64,000 bases of DNA from Citrus sinensis (GCF_022201045.2 NC_068559.1:21025501-21089500); one strand, 5' to 3'. Positions 1 to 11,860 are shown, numbered from the stretch's first letter. A program made the numbers and translations. Notes: generated from the sequence alone by a model not told the origin.

Positions 1-719
1 TTACGTACAAAATGGGGTGCCCGGCCTATTTAGGTCCACCTCTGATTACCTGTTTGTGTGGGTTACTACCATACAGATAATGTTAATTACCTATTTGTGA
101 GGGTTAGTACCTTAAAGATTATGTTATGAAAGCCAAGCTTTGGGCTAAAGTTAGTTCAAACGTCAAGGGTCACTAGGATTTTCGGTTCATGATGACTATA
201 ATTGTTAGGCTTAAAAGAAGAAAAACAATTTTTTTTTTAAATAAATCATTCGTATAGTACTAACCTTCAATTACGATTTACTAATAAAGAACTTGTATTA
301 AGAAAAATAAGATCATTTGTAGCATATGTCTAATCAGTAATCGAAATGGATTGAAATAAAAATCCGACCAAATTATTTATTTGTACTACATGAATTAGAA
401 TAAGAATAATTTGTGTTCTCATTAATGAGTTTTTTTTTTTTGGGAATCGAAATCAAAATTGTTACAATTTATTAAAAAGCACTTAGTTAACTATTGTCAT
501 CATTATTAGTCATTATATTAACAATAATACTAATACTTGCTTAGTCAAAATAATTAGTTTGTAACACAATTGATTGTCAAATGATGTGTACTAAATGATT
601 GATTCATATGATAGATAATTAATATGATCTTTGGTCTGTTCACAGACAATTAATTCTTTTTGAGCAATTTGCTTGTTTATATTTTAAGCACCATCTAAAG
701 CAAGGCCATGATCTTTATT
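1..719. other. intergenic, no gene seen
   Basis: AT-rich sequence without a credible coding region. Bases about 120-220 resemble the 3' half of the local R repeat (the words 'caagggtcactagg' and 'catgatgacta' recur), in the same orientation as every other R copy in the window. Nothing else is recognisable. Confidence 0.5.
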
Positions 720-1880
720 TTCTTCATTTCTACATAACAATATTTTTTTAACCAAATGGTCTACTACGCTTCAGGCATGCCGTAGACAATTCCTCGATAT
801 TGGATTTTCATGTCGCTTCAAGGGCTAGTGTCTCCTCAGGGACTTCCATTGCTCCAAGGACTTACGTCTCTTTATGGATTTTCAACACTTCAAAGAGTTG
901 TATCTGTTGGATTTTTAATCCAATAATGTTGGATCCTTAATCCAATGTTGAGCTTATTTGTGAATAATTATGTGTTGTGGACTGTCATATAAGGTTAAGC
1001 TCAATTAAAAGTGATCTATTTAGGTTTTCAGTATTATGAGCTTTAATGTATCTAATAAGGTGTTAGCTTTTAATGCGTAGAGACTCAATAATATTATAAT
1101 TCTATGACGGGCAGAATTAAAAATACCCAGTGACAATAGGAAAATGTTGTCTATATAAGTGGCTGGTCCCCATGTCACACATATCTTTTTATTCTTTCTG
1201 AAATCTCATTGTCAGAGAGAGACCCTGAGAAAAACTTAAAGGATTCTCTAAGAGAACATATAGATCTGGAAGGCCAACCACACAACCCTATAGAGGAATT
1301 AAGCGTTATGGATTCATGTACACTTAAGCATAATTTTATTATTAATTCTTGGTGATACAACATAAATGTTCATGTGTTATAATTGATGGTTTTCACCAAA
1401 GGTTTTCTTGCCCCAACAGTATCACTTAAGAGACACATATTTCTTTGGAGACTTTTTTTTCTTTAGAAACTTCTATCTCTCTGGAGACTTTGTCTCTTCT
1501 AGGACATGTTCATATAGGACATGTCTCTTTAGAGACGTCTTTACTATGACCATTAGTTCATTTGGAACCAGTGATTAATGGGAATTTTAATTGCTCGAGC
1601 ATTATTTGCAACAGAATCTTCTTTTGAGGAATTGTATTTTTAGAAACAAGTGATTTGCCACACTTTTGACATGTAGCAGACGTTTCATTATCTATCTTTA
1701 CACTTGATTATTCGATAGGAACAATCATCTTAGTTAATGTAATAACATCTCTAATATGTAACTTGGTTACGTTTTCTGCATTTAGTAATGCATCAAGTGA
1801 TTGATTTGCAATTTTGTTGTAAATGAACTATCTTTCATAGTTCATTTTCACATTGACTGGTACAAAGATCTAAATAAAAC
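720..1880 (-). pseudogene. decayed Copia polyprotein fragment
   Basis: Read on the minus strand, about 1860-1600 gives a long coding-like stretch with only two stops. It has the character of the variable linker between integrase and reverse transcriptase of plant Copia elements: an 'IANQSLDAL' segment, a valine/threonine-rich part, then a Cys/Lys-rich part where intact relatives have a 'RGRP.GSKDKNPRK' motif. The reading appears to continue through acidic PEE-type repeats at about 1550-745, interrupted by the solo LTR at 905-1418. Stops and frame changes show it is dead. The family assignment rests on remembered motif pattern, not an alignment. Confidence 0.4.
905..1418 (+). mobile_element. 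solo LTR (514 bp) with 5-bp TSD
   Basis: The element begins TGTTGG and ends CCAACA, the canonical short inverted LTR termini. It is flanked on both sides by the direct repeat GTATC (900-904 and 1419-1423). A TATA-like 'ctatataag' near 1150 suggests plus orientation. No internal retrotransposon domain or second LTR lies nearby, so this is a solo LTR left by LTR-LTR recombination. It sits inside the decayed Copia fragment and is therefore younger than it. Confidence 0.88.
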
Positions 1881-2159
1881 ATAATAAAGAAATAAATGTA
1901 TTGAGATATATTGTGCCTTAAGGTTATCTTAGGTGCTAATTAACTTAGTTCTTGTGTGGTATTGAGGTATTGTGCTTTTTCAGGTGTTGTAGAAAAAAAT
2001 TATAGTTAAGAAATAAAAATTGATAGTGCATTTAATTAGGACTTTTAAAAAATAATTTTAATAAAAACAGTAAATATGTTATAGGTTTTCATTGTATAAA
2101 TGTGAGAAAAAATCAACTTATTATTTATTCCCAACTATAATAATAAGTATTTACCAAAT
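1424..2159. other. intergenic
   Basis: Up to about 1880 this is the upstream part of the decayed Copia fragment. From 1880 to 2159 it is AT-rich sequence with no supported feature. Confidence 0.4.
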
Positions 2160-2490
2160 ATTTGGCCGAGAAGGCCTCAAAGTCTTCGTCAACCACAGCT
2201 TTCATCCAACTGTATTATTTTTGTTGCCTCTTGAGGGCTTTGTTGTGGTGCTAATTGACTTGAAGTCTTCGATCATCAGCCACATAATCCCAATATGACC
2301 TAAAAGACTTCTGTTGTATGATAAAGATGTTTCTTCAATTATTTCGCCTCCCTTTCGTTTTCTTTTAAGCTCAAAAGCCAGAAAATTCTTGGAAAAGCTT
2401 GTGATTGGTGAACTTTTGTCCACACGTGAGGGCTCTTTAGGGAATTTCGTTTGATGATGACTATTGTTAAGCATAAAAGAAGACTAGAAA
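2160..2490 (+). repeat. R repeat copy 1
   Basis: One copy of the locally dispersed R family. The shared order is: a 'ttgtggtgct..ttgac' word, 'aagtcttcg', 'ctaaaagactt', a pyrimidine run, 'cttttaagctcaaaa', 'gaaaattctt', 'aagggt.a.tagggaatttcg', then 'gatgatgactattgttaagc'. The family is diverged and noncoding; its class is unknown. Same strand as all other copies. Confidence 0.6.
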
Positions 2491-2549
2491 TCATTCGTAA
2501 TAGTTAGTATAGTTTACTAACCTTCGTTTACAAATTTTAATAATATAAA

Positions 2550-3059
2550 GGGTAAAAGCTCATTTAGTCCATGTATTTTAAGATTAGTGTCCATTTAGTC
2601 CCTGTATTTTAAAAAATACCTCGAAATATTTCTGTTGTTAAAGTATTGATACCCCTACTGTTACTTTTTATTTCTTTTGGCTTACTTTTATAATATTACC
2701 CTTTTATAATAATTTTTTTGTTTGGACATTAATAAAAAGAAAATAATTAAATTACCAATTTAACCCTAGAAAATAAAAAAATTATATTAATTTTTTTGCA
2801 AGCACCATTTGCACACTTGGTAGTTTGCATACAATTTTTGAAAATTAAAAATTAATATAATTTTTTTTTATTTTTTAGGGTTAAGTTGGTAATTTAATTA
2901 TTTTCTTTTTATTAATGTCTAAAAAAATTATTATAAAATGGTAATATTATAAAAGTAAGCCAAAAAAAATAATAAGTAACGGTAGAAGTATCAATATTTT
3001 AACGACATGGATGTTTCAAGCTATTTTTAAAAATACAAGGACTAAATGTTCTTTTACCC
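2550..3059. mobile_element. MULE-type fold-back MITE (510 bp)
   Basis: The element starts GGGTAAAAG and ends CTTTTACCC, and its two halves are long imperfect inverted repeats (the 'tcatttagtcc' region near the left end answers 'ggactaaatg' near the right). It is flanked by a perfect 9-bp direct repeat TAATATAAA (2541-2549 and 3060-3068). Nine-base target duplications and long fold-back arms point to a Mutator-superfamily nonautonomous element. It has no coding capacity. Confidence 0.85.
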
Positions 3060-3068
3060 TAATATAAA

Positions 3069-3740
3069 ACTTAAAGTAACTCAAGTAAAATCATCATTAA
3101 CATATAATATTTTTTAACACATCATTAACGTACAATAATATTTATTAACACTGTTTGCCTATTTTATGTTCACAGCTACAAATTTAGATATAATATTAGT
3201 ATTTTTTTCATTTGGCTTAATTAACGGTAATACAATACGCTCCCACCCTTGTAAGTGGATTTGAAACTTTTTATTTTCAACATAAGAGATTTTAGTAACT
3301 CCATTAATAATGACACCCACAAATAAAATTAACAATTAGATAATATAGATAACAGTACTACATCATCGCAATAGATGATGGTCCAAATTAGTGATTAAGA
3401 ATTTGTTTGTTTATAACAGGAGATGGAATAAAATTTAATTTCAGTTATAACAGGAGATGGAATAAAATTTAATTAGTGATTAAGAATTTGTTTGTTTTTA
3501 AATGCATTTATATTTAATTGAACTCTGGAAACTATTGCTCCAAGTGTATGAACAAAAAAGTCAAAATTTTGAACTTTTTAAACATATAATAATTGTTTTC
3601 ACAAGAATCATATTTTTTTAATAGGCGTCAATTAATTTATATGATTAAATCTATTGTGTGGAAACAATAAATTATGGGTTCAAATTCCGCTTACATGAGA
3701 GAAAACTCATGTAAGAGAAAATTACGTAGTACGTATGTTT
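3069..3740. other. AT-rich intergenic
   Basis: No gene seen. A short imperfect direct repeat of about 45 bases occurs at 3392-3490, where 'aagaatttgtttgttt' and 'ggagatggaataaaattt' each appear twice. Confidence 0.5.
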
Positions 3741-4110
3741 TCATGCAACTTGTCTTAGGATTGTTCTGTGGTGATTAATTGAGTTGTTATACGAACTCAT
3801 TTAATTTGTACGCTTTCAAGCAACTTGTCTTAATTAGGGTTGTCTTGTGGTGCTTATTTGAGTTGTAGGACCTCTTTTGATTTGTACTATTTTATATGAT
3901 TCATGCCCTTTACCCTCTTACCTTTAAAAAAAAAAAGATGATTATGATTTTTCTCCCATTATTGCCGCCTTCTTTTGTTTTCTTTTAAGCTCAACAGATG
4001 GAAAATTATTTCAAAGCATGGTATTGCGTGAGCTATAAAGTTCACACCTCAAGGGTCATTAGGGAATTTCGTTTGATGAGATTATTATCGTTAAGCTTAT
4101 AAAATAGAAG
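3741..4110 (+). repeat. R repeat copy 2
   Basis: R family member with a partly doubled 5' part ('ttgtcttagg..tgtggtg' near 3755 and again near 3840), then 'cttttaagctcaac', 'gaaaattatttcaaagcatg' and 'gaatttcgtttgatgag'. Its right flank, including the 'gtttacaaattttaataat' word, is shared with copy 1. The two copies therefore represent a duplicated segment into which different elements later inserted. Confidence 0.6.
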
Positions 4111-4689
4111 ACAAATATATTGCATACTAATCTTTGTTTACAAATTTAATAATGTTGATGCAAATTTTTGCTCAATTTACAATGATTGATTTGTGTTATG
4201 ACTTTTTTCTAAATTAGGTTTTATTACTTATTTTCTCCTTGAAGCAAGTGTCTTAAATTACGTGTCTCCTTGTGGTAAATTATCTAGCAAAAAAGAAATA
4301 ATTGTCAAAGGGGGGGCAGCGTGCCGGCGATAACCCTCTAACGCTTAAATCAGTTCTTTTTACTCAACTTTTAGAGGGAGAAAATCTAGAGTGAGATAAG
4401 CAGGGTTTTTGTACTCATTTTATGCTCTTTTTTCTCTTACCTTCAAATGAGGGGTCTTAGCCTTTATATAGGCAACTTAGAGTCAATTGGAGAGGTTATA
4501 TGACACTTTTCTTGTGACAAATGTCAGCCAAAACCCATGCATGGAGACACATATTCATGTGTCAATACTTGTTCATGACAGGTAATCTTTGGACATTTGT
4601 TATGTTTTTGGGCCCTTAACCTTTAATGGACTTAAGCTTAAATTCAACACTTATATTGGTTTCTTACAAAGAGGATTGATTTTGCAATA

Positions 4690-5085
4690 TTTTATTCGTA
4701 AGTGCATTCTGAAGAATGTTTGTTAGCCCGTAGGCTTATTCCGTAGAATGCTTATTGGCCCGTCGGCGCATTCCGTAGAATACATATATTTGCTCGTAGG
4801 CGCATTTTCGTAAGATGTATTTTTACTTATAGGCGCATTCCGTAGAATGTATTTGTTCGTATGTATATTTCGTAGAATGTTTATTTACCCATAGGCACAT
4901 TACGTAGAATGTGTATTTGCCTGGAGGCCTATTCTATAGAATGTTTATTTGCAGTAGGTCCATTTCATAGAATGTGTATTTGTCCATAGGCCCATTCCGT
5001 AGAATGTATATTTGCCCATAGGCGCATTCATAGAATATATATATGCCCATAGGTGCATTCCATAGAATGCTTAGTAGCTCGTGTG
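4690..5085. repeat. tandem repeat, ~35-40 bp unit, ~11 copies
   Basis: Degenerate tandem array inside the solo LTR. Each unit carries a core close to CATTCCGTAGAATG, an imperfect palindrome, separated by 'tatttgcccataggcg'-type spacers. Units differ by several bases each, so the array is old. The palindromic cores could form a series of small hairpins on either strand. Confidence 0.8.
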
Positions 5086-5104
5086 CTCTTACTTAGAAAT
5101 ATTT

Positions 5105-5475
5105 TCTAAGTGTCGAAGTCATTCTTTATAAGGAGTGGACCTAGGTCATTTTTTTGTAAAGAATGGACCTGGGTTGTTCTTTGTAAAGAATGGACCTAGG
5201 TCATTCTTTACAAAGAACGAACCTCGATCACTCTTTGTTAAGTCATGCCTTTAGTACTTTGTCGAAAACTAGCCCTTTGGGCGTTTTATTTAGAACTATT
5301 TTCTAAGTTCCTAAGCCATTCTTTATAAGGAATGGATCTAGATTGTTCTTTGTAAAAAATAAACTTAGGTCATTCTTTGTAAGTATAGGACGGAGGTCGT
5401 TCTTTGTAAAGAATATATTTAGGTCATTCTTTGTAAAGAAATGACCTAGGTCATTCTTTAATGAATCATGCTTTT
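5105..5475. repeat. tandem repeat, ~27 bp unit
   Basis: Second tandem tract of the same LTR, built on 'gtaaagaatggacctaggt' followed by 'cattcttt'. It includes inverted sub-elements (CATTCTTT against AAAGAATG). About ten degenerate units are split by a less regular segment near 5240-5310. Short open frames across this tract are by-products of the repeat. Confidence 0.75.
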
Positions 5476-6317
5476 GGTGTTTTGTCATATCTTGTATTTA
5501 GATACTTTAATTAGAATTGTAAGTACCTTGGTCGTCCTACCTTGGCCGTCTTTATAGAGAATGGGCTTGGGTTATTTTATGTAAAATATTTTTATTGGGC
5601 CTCTAATTTTTTGCAAGTTTTTTGGACCTTTCATAATTTGGTCTAACAAATAATATAAAACTTATATCAACCAAAAAAACATCATCATTAACGTATACTT
5701 ATATGTTGTGTATGGATATAATTTTCATTTTTATTTAAAATTATTTAATTTTTTATCACATATACTACAAAATATAAAATTAGTGAATTAGATAATATCT
5801 TTTATGTATAAATTAATTTTCATTATGATAAGCCATTGTTTGTTTATTTATTTATTTTATTGGAAAAGACATTAATTGACACCCAAAGTTTGCTTAAATT
5901 ATCACACGTAAAACTCTTTAATGTCATAAATGGTCAAATAGACACTTTTTTTTTTTTACTATGATACCCCTTTTTTTATATAATTTTTTCTTTAAAAGGT
6001 AGGAAAGTGTGCAAAGTTTAAATCAATTTTTCAACCCTTACCTACCTCATGCTGGACCGTGGCTGTCCAAATAAAGCTAAGATACACTTAGACTATAGTC
6101 AAAACTATTATACTAAATAAAAATACAATATTAATAGAAATATAAATATAAAATATTAAACTATTATTAATATGTCGGATGATTTTATTAATACTAAAAT
6201 CCATTAACCAAAATTTGACTTTAAAATTTATAGTAAATATAGTTGAAATAATTAAATAAAATTAAAGTGTAAAGTACTTTTTTATTATTAATTATTCCTT
6301 ATTTAAACAATTCACAA

Positions 6318-6594
6318 TGAATTATATCATTTATTTGAATTGTCTAAATTTATTAGGAGTAAAACTAACAAAGGAGCAAAAAAATTGAGAGAAAAAAATG
6401 TGCTGAGGCATTTTACAATTTATGGAGATGTAATGACCTTTTAAAATTAACTGCATGAATTATATCATTTATTTGAATTGTCTAAATTTATTAGGAAAAG
6501 CTATCAAAGGAGCAAAAAAATTGAGAGAAAGAAATGTGCTGAGGCATTTTACAGTTTATGGAGATGTACTGACCTTTTAAAATTAACTGCATGG
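6318..6594. repeat. tandem duplication of ~138 bp
   Basis: Two adjacent copies start at 6318 and 6456 with 'tgaattatatcatttatttg' and run through 'gtgctgaggcattttaca' to 'ttaaaattaactgcatg'. They differ by a few substitutions and a 2-base indel, which implies a moderately recent local duplication in noncoding DNA. Confidence 0.85.
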
Positions 6595-6794
6595 ATGTAG
6601 AAACATCTACCCAAGAGCCAAAGCGTCTGCGTACAGGAAAGACGTCGTAAAGAGGAAAATGTGATATAAACAAACTAAGCATGGAAAATGGTAAAATGTA
6701 TGCTTTCGTTCGAAAATAAATAAATTGCATGCTTACTTCACCTATTGTGATGTCATCAAACGCATCCAATAACTATAAGATAAAAGTTAAGTTC

Positions 6795-6927
6795 GGCTAC
6801 GTTGGATCAGCTCCATAATGGAGCACTGATGATGACTGATTATAGAAATAAATACTAAATCTACACTTACTAATACGATTTAATGGTTCTTATTAGTGTT
6901 CCACCATGGAGTTGATCTAACTTAGCC
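6795..6927. mobile_element. small inverted-repeat element (possible MITE)
   Basis: The ends 'ggctacgttggatcagctcc' and 'gagttgatctaacttagcc' form imperfect inverted repeats of roughly 40 bases around an AT-rich centre. No clear target duplication could be seen, so the superfamily is not assigned. Confidence 0.45.
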
Positions 6928-8259
6928 ACTGCCTTATGCAATCCTTGATAGCTATTCCATGCATAGTTGTAGGCACCATCTTGAGCATCACAAAAAAGAT
7001 TATCTAATTTTATTTTTTAAATATTTATTTATTTATGTGATAGATAACAAAGTAACAAAAAATTCTCTTATAAAAGTCTTCTTAAATATAAATAAGTTTA
7101 AATTATTTTAATTGAATTTTTCTCATTATATATTTTCAATAATAATGATACAAAAAAATAATATAATATTATTTAAAGAGGGTGAAATCACTCTTCAATA
7201 TTATAGAAAGAGAAGACTCTCTCATTTGAATCTCTTAAAAATCCTTTTGTTGATGTAACTCTTCAAATAAGAAGTGAAATCTCATTAGAAAAGTTTTTTG
7301 GTGAATTTAATTTATATTTCCCCAAAAAGATCTCTATCGCATTCAAATAATAGACAGATTTTTAAGCCAAACAAATTTTAAAAATTTCCACCCAAGTCGC
7401 AACAATGAGATAATTGTCATCAGTTGAACAATAATGCTATTTTGGTCGTTTTAGCTGGGCTGTTGTCGGGCTTCATGCTGTGGAAAAAATCAATATTTTT
7501 CGAAGGAAACAGCATTTTTCTTCGCATAAAATTAACTCAAATACGATTAGATCCACAACAATCTTAGGTCAATATTGCTCAAAAGGTCAATATCCTCAAG
7601 CACAAATATCTAGCTCATCAGTCACAAAATTAACTAAAACACAACCAGGTCCATTACAATTATCTCAGACGTCGATCGTCAACCGCTGATTAATCTCGAA
7701 GAAAAAGCTTTGCTATAAGCAGGGCTGCGTCAAAACGAAACTTCCACTCAGGACTTTTTAACTGTTGACAGAAATTTCCCTCACTGCATATTTAGCTGAA
7801 GTATTGGCTATGGAATATTGCTACGTAAATCTCTTAACTAATTTGTAAGTATAAATACATGCTTGACAAAAATGGAATGGATGATAGAGCATACATTGGG
7901 AGCGCCCACCCAAAACTTTTCCAGTACAAATCTCACAATAATTTTTGCAACACACAGCAAATCATGTTTTCCTATGATTTTTTATTTTTTATTTTATTTA
8001 TTTATTCATTTATTTTCAAGCATGATGAAATTAACACAAATATTTCATCATTTTGTTCAACAATCTATGACGTTTCTAAGTTGTTTATACGAATGTGACA
8101 TTTTATTTAATTTCTTTTAAGGTTATTTTAGTATGACACATTTTCTTTTTATTTTTTTAAACAACAATGCTACTAGCAAATACATCTTAAGTAAAATTTC
8201 CTTTTAGTTTCCAATGCGCATTCATTCAACTTGTTTTTCAGCAGCATTTGTTTTGTCTT

Positions 8260-8480
8260 AGCCTTTGTGTTGTCTTGTGGTTCTTGACTCAAGCCTTCAG
8301 TCGACCGATATATAACCTCATTATCAATGGCAACTTAAGGACTTTTTGGCCGCCACACGACGACTACCCATGTTCATTTGTTGTTTTTCTATCCCTGTTT
8401 TTTCCCCTCCTCTTCCCTTTTCTGATAGAAAAATATTGGAACCATCTTATTCTGTGGGCCAAGATCATAAAACATATAGC
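8260..8480 (+). repeat. R repeat copy 3
   Basis: R family member ('ttgtcttgtggttcttgactc', 'cttcagtc', 'caatggcaacttaagg', 'ccgccacacgacgac', 'tgtgggccaagatcataaa'). The upstream breakpoint of the tandem segmental duplication lies inside it, near 8322: homology with unit 2 begins at 'tatcaatggcaac'. Confidence 0.65.
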
Positions 8481-9848
8481 AAGGGGCTTAGGTTTAATTT
8501 AGGTAACTTAAAAACTGAAAGTAATGCGCAAAATTTATAAAACCTGCTTGTTTTCATCATGACATCATAGCCCTTAGCTACACATATATTCATACAAATT
8601 GAACTAAGATCGCCGGTATTATATATTACATCATTAATTCAAAGGCTTAAGGGTGACTTAAAGTATAAGCAAAGTTGGCAGTCGCCTAAGGCCGCATATG
8701 TTATGAAGGTCCCATTGTGATCACCTAGACCTCATATATTAATAAGAGTCTTTTTTTTTAGTTACTTAGTATACTCATATTAATAGATTTTTTAAATTAC
8801 TTATAAGACTAAAACCTTTTTTTAGGCTCTCTTTAATTAATAACTATCTTATAATTAATAAGCTTTATACAAATTCTATATTAATGTTAAAGAGTTATAA
8901 TTAATAATATTGTCTAATCGTTAATTTATTATTAGTTTTTCTAAGAAAAAATTAAATTATTTATCTATTTTTAAAAAATTAATTTTTAACATTAAAAAAT
9001 TTCTTGCACTCTTCTCTATAAAGAAAATTATATTTATTGGTTCACTTTTGAAGTAAAAAAAAAATATTGTTTCTTGAAATAATAATTCTAAAGGAAGTAA
9101 AAAAGATACCTTATTGACTACTTTTATTTTTTAAAATTTCTTATGCCATGTTGATTATTGATATTTAAAATATAGTTAAAAATTAATTAAACTCTGAACT
9201 CATTTTTGTATTAATCCAACAATATATTCCTTTTGAGTGTTGAGGCTGGTGAAAGTAAGGAGGCCTCATAAAAAGTAAGGAGGCAGCCCTGCAAGGGCTT
9301 GCTAGGATTTACCATTCGATAATACAAAAATGATAAGATTTGTTATTGTTGGATTCCAGGTTGAGATATTCATTTGCAGTAAAAGTTAGGGGGAGAGAGA
9401 GAGAGAGAACTAACAATTTGCGTGCATTTTGCTAGAAATTTAGTTAGCTTCATTTGAAATCTTCCATGGACATTAAATGTTGGCATGATTCAAATTCTCT
9501 TGCATATGAATGAAGGTTTGTGCTATGTTACATATAATATAACATAAAGCAACATTTGAGTTGTCACCCAAAATCAAAAAGTTGCAGCATGTGAAAATAA
9601 TATCACGAATGAGTTTGTTTATGGATGCATAAAAAACTTTTAATTACCGTCAATCCATCAGAAAACCTAGAATATTCAATTTGAGGGATATTTTAATATG
9701 ATAGAATTCTAATAACTAAATAAAGAAAATAAAAAGTTGGCTCTTATATCGGAAGTCTAAAGAAAAATAGTAAAAATCTTTAAAAGAACTAGGAAATAGG
9801 AAAATAATTTTTGCTTGAAATTCCTCAAATACCCTTGTGAACTCAGCA
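8481..9848. other. intergenic, duplicated at 23276-24560
   Basis: No coding region. The stretch matches unit 2 base for base over long runs (for example 'ccctgcaagggcttgctagg' at both). It includes a (GA)n microsatellite near 9393-9410. Confidence 0.6.
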
Positions 9849-9857
9849 ATTTTTTAA

Positions 9858-10648
9858 GGGAGATTGTCAATTTTTCCCTACTATAATCAATATAAACCAT
9901 TTACCCCCTACTGTTTTTATAATATCCAATCACCCTTTGAAAGCATAATTTTATAATATTATCCTTATTTTCAAATACACTTTTATTCATACTTATTATA
10001 AGTTAAATATCTTATGAATGGAAATTAAAATAAAAAAATTAAGTATTAAAGACAAGAAATATATGTTTTGATACGAATAAAATATTTTTCTGTTCTTTTT
10101 ATTTCATAAGTTAAATATCTTATGACTGGAAATTAAAATTAAAAAATTAAGTATTAAAAACAAGAAATCTATGTTTTGATGCAAATAAAAAATTAATAAT
10201 AAAATATTTTCTGTTCTTTTTATTTTATAAATGTTTTCTTATAATACAAATTTTACAATATTTTAAAATTAAATGTAAAAAGTACAAGAAAAATATGTTA
10301 TTTTTTATTTATCATTTAAGTTTTCTTATAATAATTTTTATCATTTTTAATAATTTTCTTACATATTGATTATAAGAAAATATTATAAAATAAAAGAGTT
10401 TGAGAAAAAATTTATATTAATTTTTTGTTCACATCAAAATATAGATTTCTTGTTTTTAATACTTAATGTTTTATTTTAATTTTCATTCATATGATTTATT
10501 TAATTTACAATAAATATGAATAAAAGTATATTTAAAATAAGAGTAAAATTATAAAATTGTACTATTAGAAAAATTATTAACTATTATAAAAATAATAGGA
10601 GTAAATGGTATATATTGATTACAATAAAAAAAAAATTGATAATTTCTT
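9858..10648. mobile_element. MULE-type fold-back MITE (791 bp)
   Basis: The left end 'gggagattgtcaattttt' and right end 'ttgataatttctt' are the outer parts of long imperfect inverted arms (the inner words 'ataaaccatttac' and 'gtaaatggtatat' also pair). A perfect 9-bp direct repeat ATTTTTTAA flanks it at 9849-9857 and 10649-10657. It is AT-rich and noncoding. An eroded orthologous copy sits at about 24577-25235 in unit 2, so it inserted before the segmental duplication. Confidence 0.82.
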
Positions 10649-10719
10649 ATTTTTTAACAATGTTAAGATTTTAGTAGTGAACTACGACAGCCCACACACG
10701 GACAAACCACAATACTAAA

Positions 10720-11010
10720 AATATCTTTAAAGTCTTCGTCAACCGTAACTCAATCAGTGAGCTAAAAGACTTTTTGAATAATTGAATGTGAGACGACCCC
10801 GTTTCGCACTAATTTATATGATAGTGATGTTCTCCAATATTATTGTCGTTTCCCTTTTTTTTTTTTTCTTTTTTCTTTTATGCTTAAGAACCGGAAAATT
10901 CTTTGAAGCATGTGATTGTGTTAGCTAGCTGAAGTTCACAAAATAAGGGTCGCTATGGATTTTCGTTTCATGATGACTATTATTGTTAAGCATGAAAGAA
11001 GAGAAAACCA
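10720..11010 (+). repeat. R repeat copy 4
   Basis: R member with 'gtcttcgtcaacc', 'gagctaaaagacttttt', 'acgaccccgttt', a T-rich run, 'cggaaaattctttgaagcat' and 'gatgactattattgttaag'. Its paralog in unit 2 is at 25312-25590. Confidence 0.65.
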
Positions 11011-11589
11011 TTCAAATTAGGAGCCTAAGCTATGGTCCCCCCGGACCGTACATCCCTATGTCTCCAACATTAGATTTCATGAACGGTTACGATTAATTTA
11101 ATTATTGTAACTTGGAACCGGTAATTAAAAAGTTTCCATGAGATGTTAAATGCTTACAATCTAATGGTTGATATTCATCCACATAATCTCTTTGAACACA
11201 TAAATTCTCTCCCTAAAAATTAAATTTTCAATCTCTCAGTAAAATTCACACATCATCTTATTTATATTTAATTTATCTCTCTCAAAAATTAACTCTGGGT
11301 TTGTTTCCATACATATTCACGGTTTGTACTCCGAGTTATTTCTTATAAAAATTGGAGATTTGTACATTGAAACTAGGGGTTTCTTCGTTAACTCTGGGGT
11401 TTTTCCAATGCGTATTTGGGGTCTGTGTACTTTATGTTATTTCCATAAAACTTGGAGATTCATACATTGAAATTAGGGTTTAAAATTTATCGTGGGAACA
11501 GCAACGTTGTTTTTTGGGGTTTGCATATTTACTCCGGGATTTGATCTTGCTCTCGTTGATATTGGGGTTTCCCACCACGCTTTCAAGCA
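11011..11589. other. intergenic
   Basis: Noncoding and duplicated at about 25610-26190. Several 'actccggg.tttg' and 'ttggggtttg' words recur within the stretch, suggesting an old internal repeat. No gene seen. Confidence 0.45.
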
Positions 11590-11860
11590 ACTACTAAAGC
11601 AATAATTTTGCGTCTTATGGCTGTGTTGAGTTGCTTAAATGATCCATAACTCATGGAATCACGATATGAACTAAAAGACTTTTCGACTGTCATACGACCC
11701 CATTTGATTGGAACTATTTTGATACGATAATGTGTTCCTCCCGTTAATTTCGCACCCCTAATTTGTTTTCTTTGAAGCTCAAAAAGCAGGACAATTCTTT
11801 GAAAGCGTGTCATTGTGTGAGCCAAGCTCACACATCAAAGGCTGAAGACAAGACAGCCAT
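11590..11860 (+). repeat. R repeat copy 5
   Basis: R member: 'gagttgcttaaatgatcc', 'gaactaaaagacttttcgac', 'catacgaccccatttgatt', 'aagctcaaaaagcaggacaa', 'gtgtgagccaagctcacac'. Its unit 2 paralog is at 26195-26460. Confidence 0.65.

Larger units (their letters stand above)
4153..5648 (+). mobile_element. solo LTR (1496 bp), Gypsy-like
   Basis: The element begins TGTTGATGC and ends GTCTAACA, flanked by the direct repeat AATAA (4148-4152 and 5649-5653). The equivalent position in the neighbouring R-copy segment (around 2540) lacks it. The segment near 4320 ('gtgccggcg.taaccctc') recurs in the LTR at 12451-13403, so both belong to related LTR families, probably Gypsy. It contains no retroviral-type coding domains and two internal tandem-repeat tracts. 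Confidence 0.85.
5654..8259. other. intergenic, diverged relative of unit 1 flank
   Basis: No intact gene. Segments at about 6600-6760 and 7320-7440 resemble 11990-12100 and 12161-12295 of unit 1 (for example 'cttacttcacct.ttgtgatgtcatca'). An older, more diverged copy of the duplicated unit therefore once covered this area. Short open frames here have no family resemblance. Confidence 0.5.

Noticed and set aside
5303-5488. 61-codon frame with repeated FTKNDL words
   Set aside because: Direct translation of the LTR tandem array; not a gene.
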